Positions 22,806-23,740 of a DNA stretch of 23,740 bases are shown piece after piece. Both the position numbers and the translations under genes were made by a program. A model generated the notes under the pieces. The model saw nothing but the letters and a program-made list of their open reading frames with translations, was not told the DNA's origin and ran no database searches. Numbering within the stretch: position 1 is the first letter of the stretch; the number at the start of each line of letters is the position of its first letter. The DNA comes from DAOPXV01 sp035352535 (GTDB taxonomy: Bacteria; Muiribacteriota; UBA9980): positions 1 to 23,740 of the forward strand of contig CAZJFS010000058.1 in the NCBI GenBank assembly GCA_964545075.1. The letters run 5' to 3'.

Positions 22806-23740
22806 ATGAAAGAAATCAAATTCGCCGAACGTTTGCTTAATTTAAAAAACTCCTCATCGATAGCTATCGCCGAAAAAGCCCTCGCGCTTAAAAAACAGGG
22901 AAAACGCGTGATAGATCTTTCCTGGGGCGAACCCGATCTCAAGACCCCTCAAAATATCATCAATGCCGGAATCGAAGCGCTCAAGCGCGGCGAGACCAGA
23001 TATACGAATAGCCGCGGAATAGTGGAGCTTCGCGAAGCTATCGCGAAAAAGCTCAGAGAAGAGAACAACGTTTCATACGATCATATCAGTGAAATAATAG
23101 TCACTCCGGGTGGAAAACAGGCCATATTATACGCCGTGATGGCGGTAATAGACAAGGGCGACGAGGTTCTCGTCATTGACCCTTCATGGCTTTCTTACGG
23201 CGATATAATAAATATATGCATGGGGAAAATGGTGCCCGTGCCGACTGACGCTAAAAACGGGTTCAAGCTTGACATGAACGTATTAAAAAGTAAAATAACG
23301 CCCAGAACGAAAATGATAATATTGAACCATCCCTGCAATCCCACCGGCATGGTGCTCGATAAAAAAGAGCTTGAAGAAATAGCTAAGATCGCCATAGAAC
23401 ACGACATTCTTGTCATTTCCGATGAGATATACGAAAAAATATTGTTCGACGGGCGTAAATTCACATCGATGGCGTCTATCGAAGGTATGAAGGAACGCAC
23501 CATACTTATAAACGGATTTTCAAAATCCTATTCGATGACCGGCCTTCGCGTAGGCTATATAGCCGCCAATTCAAAACTTATTTCCAATATAGTTAAATTC
23601 CAGCAGCACAGCGCGACCTGCGCCGCTTCCGTCTGTCAGTTCATGGCGCTCGAGGCTCTTCGCGGGCCGCAGGATTTCATACCGAAATTAAACGGCGTTT
23701 ACGAAGCGCGCAGAAATTACTTCGATAAAAAGATCAAGGC
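22806..23740 (+). CDS. PLP-dependent aminotransferase, class I/II (aspartate-aminotransferase-like), 3' end cut off
   Basis: Seen: 311 codons to the window edge. ATG at 22806 follows GGGTGA by about 6 nt. Fold-type I landmarks: SWGEPD (39-44), TPGGKQAI (100-107), LNHPCNPTG (173-181, N178 to the PLP ring), SDEIYE (205-210, D206 to the pyridine N) and INGFSKSYSMTGLRVGY (235-251, with the PLP Lys K240). Known: members of this subgroup (aspartate, aromatic or alanine aminotransferases) move amino groups between amino acids and 2-oxoacids. The exact donor cannot be decided without the C-terminal part, where the substrate Arg lies. It diverges from pckA with a shared control region. If it is an aspartate aminotransferase, its product oxaloacetate is the substrate of PckA, which makes coregulation sensible. 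Confidence 0.92.
   Translation, partial: MKEIKFAERLLNLKNSSSIAIAEKALALKKQGKRVIDLSWGEPDLKTPQNIINAGIEALKRGETRYTNSRGIVELREAIAKKLREENNVSYDHISEIIVTPGGKQAILYAVMAVIDKGDEVLVIDPSWLSYGDIINICMGKMVPVPTDAKNGFKLDMNVLKSKITPRTKMIILNHPCNPTGMVLDKKELEEIAKIAIEHDILVISDEIYEKILFDGRKFTSMASIEGMKERTILINGFSKSYSMTGLRVGYIAANSKLISNIVKFQQHSATCAASVCQFMALEALRGPQDFIPKLNGVYEARRNYFDKKIK

Overview
The window is bacterial chromosome of moderate G+C with ordinary housekeeping content. The organism looks like a Gram-negative-type (diderm) bacterium: it encodes a signal-peptide-bearing phosphate-selective-porin-like beta-barrel ending in Phe and an exported LolA-like protein. It also has an ATP-type PEP carboxykinase, a short NusA without C-terminal repeats, and a SpoIIE-type phosphatase. 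ATA (Ile) codons are frequent, GTG or TTG starts are used several times, and most start codons sit 5-9 nt after a GGAGG-like site. I cannot assign a phylum from sequence reading alone. No rRNA, tRNA, CRISPR array, transposase, integrase or prophage gene was seen.

Layout. (1) 1-1553, minus: a multi-pass membrane protein with a GT-C-like first loop, coupled by a TAATG overlap to a class II glutamine-dependent amidotransferase (AsnB type) that leaves the window. This is probably the edge of a surface-glycan locus. (2) 1741-2223, plus: a small membrane protein with a winged-helix-like segment and a zinc ribbon. (3) 6906-2316, minus: a SWIM zinc-finger protein overlapping manA, then ssb behind its own promoter and a repeat array, then a PhnP-like metallo-beta-lactamase-fold hydrolase. 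(4) 7083-15028, plus: a small acidic protein of unknown function, then the translation/transcription operon rimP-nusA-infB-rbfA-nrnA-truB plus a LOG-family gene, preceded by an attenuator-like hairpin. (5) 15124-16602, plus: the porin-like protein with a consensus promoter and a strong terminator. (6) 19878-16786, minus: ribF followed by a membrane GAF/SpoIIE phosphatase. (7) 20047-20772, plus: the exported LolA-like protein, ending at a bidirectional terminator shared with (8) pckA, 22527-20950, minus. (9) 22806 to the end, plus: a PLP aminotransferase, divergent from pckA and cut by the window edge.

How the parts work together. The central operon couples ribosome maturation (RimP, RbfA), initiation (IF2), transcription elongation/termination (NusA), tRNA modification (TruB) and nanoRNA/pAp turnover (NrnA). 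pckA and the aminotransferase link the TCA cycle, gluconeogenesis and amino acids. They fire from back-to-back promoters whose -35 boxes exactly bracket three 12-bp repeats. manA and the asnB/GT-C pair suggest investment in sugar and envelope polymers.

No complete novel defence or mobile system is visible. The items most worth a second look are regulatory: the 12-bp array between the pckA and aminotransferase promoters, the 31-bp-phased repeats upstream of ssb, and the rimP leader hairpin. Next come several orphan proteins: the 84-aa acidic protein, the SWIM protein, the membrane zinc-ribbon protein, and an SSB lacking its C-terminal tip.
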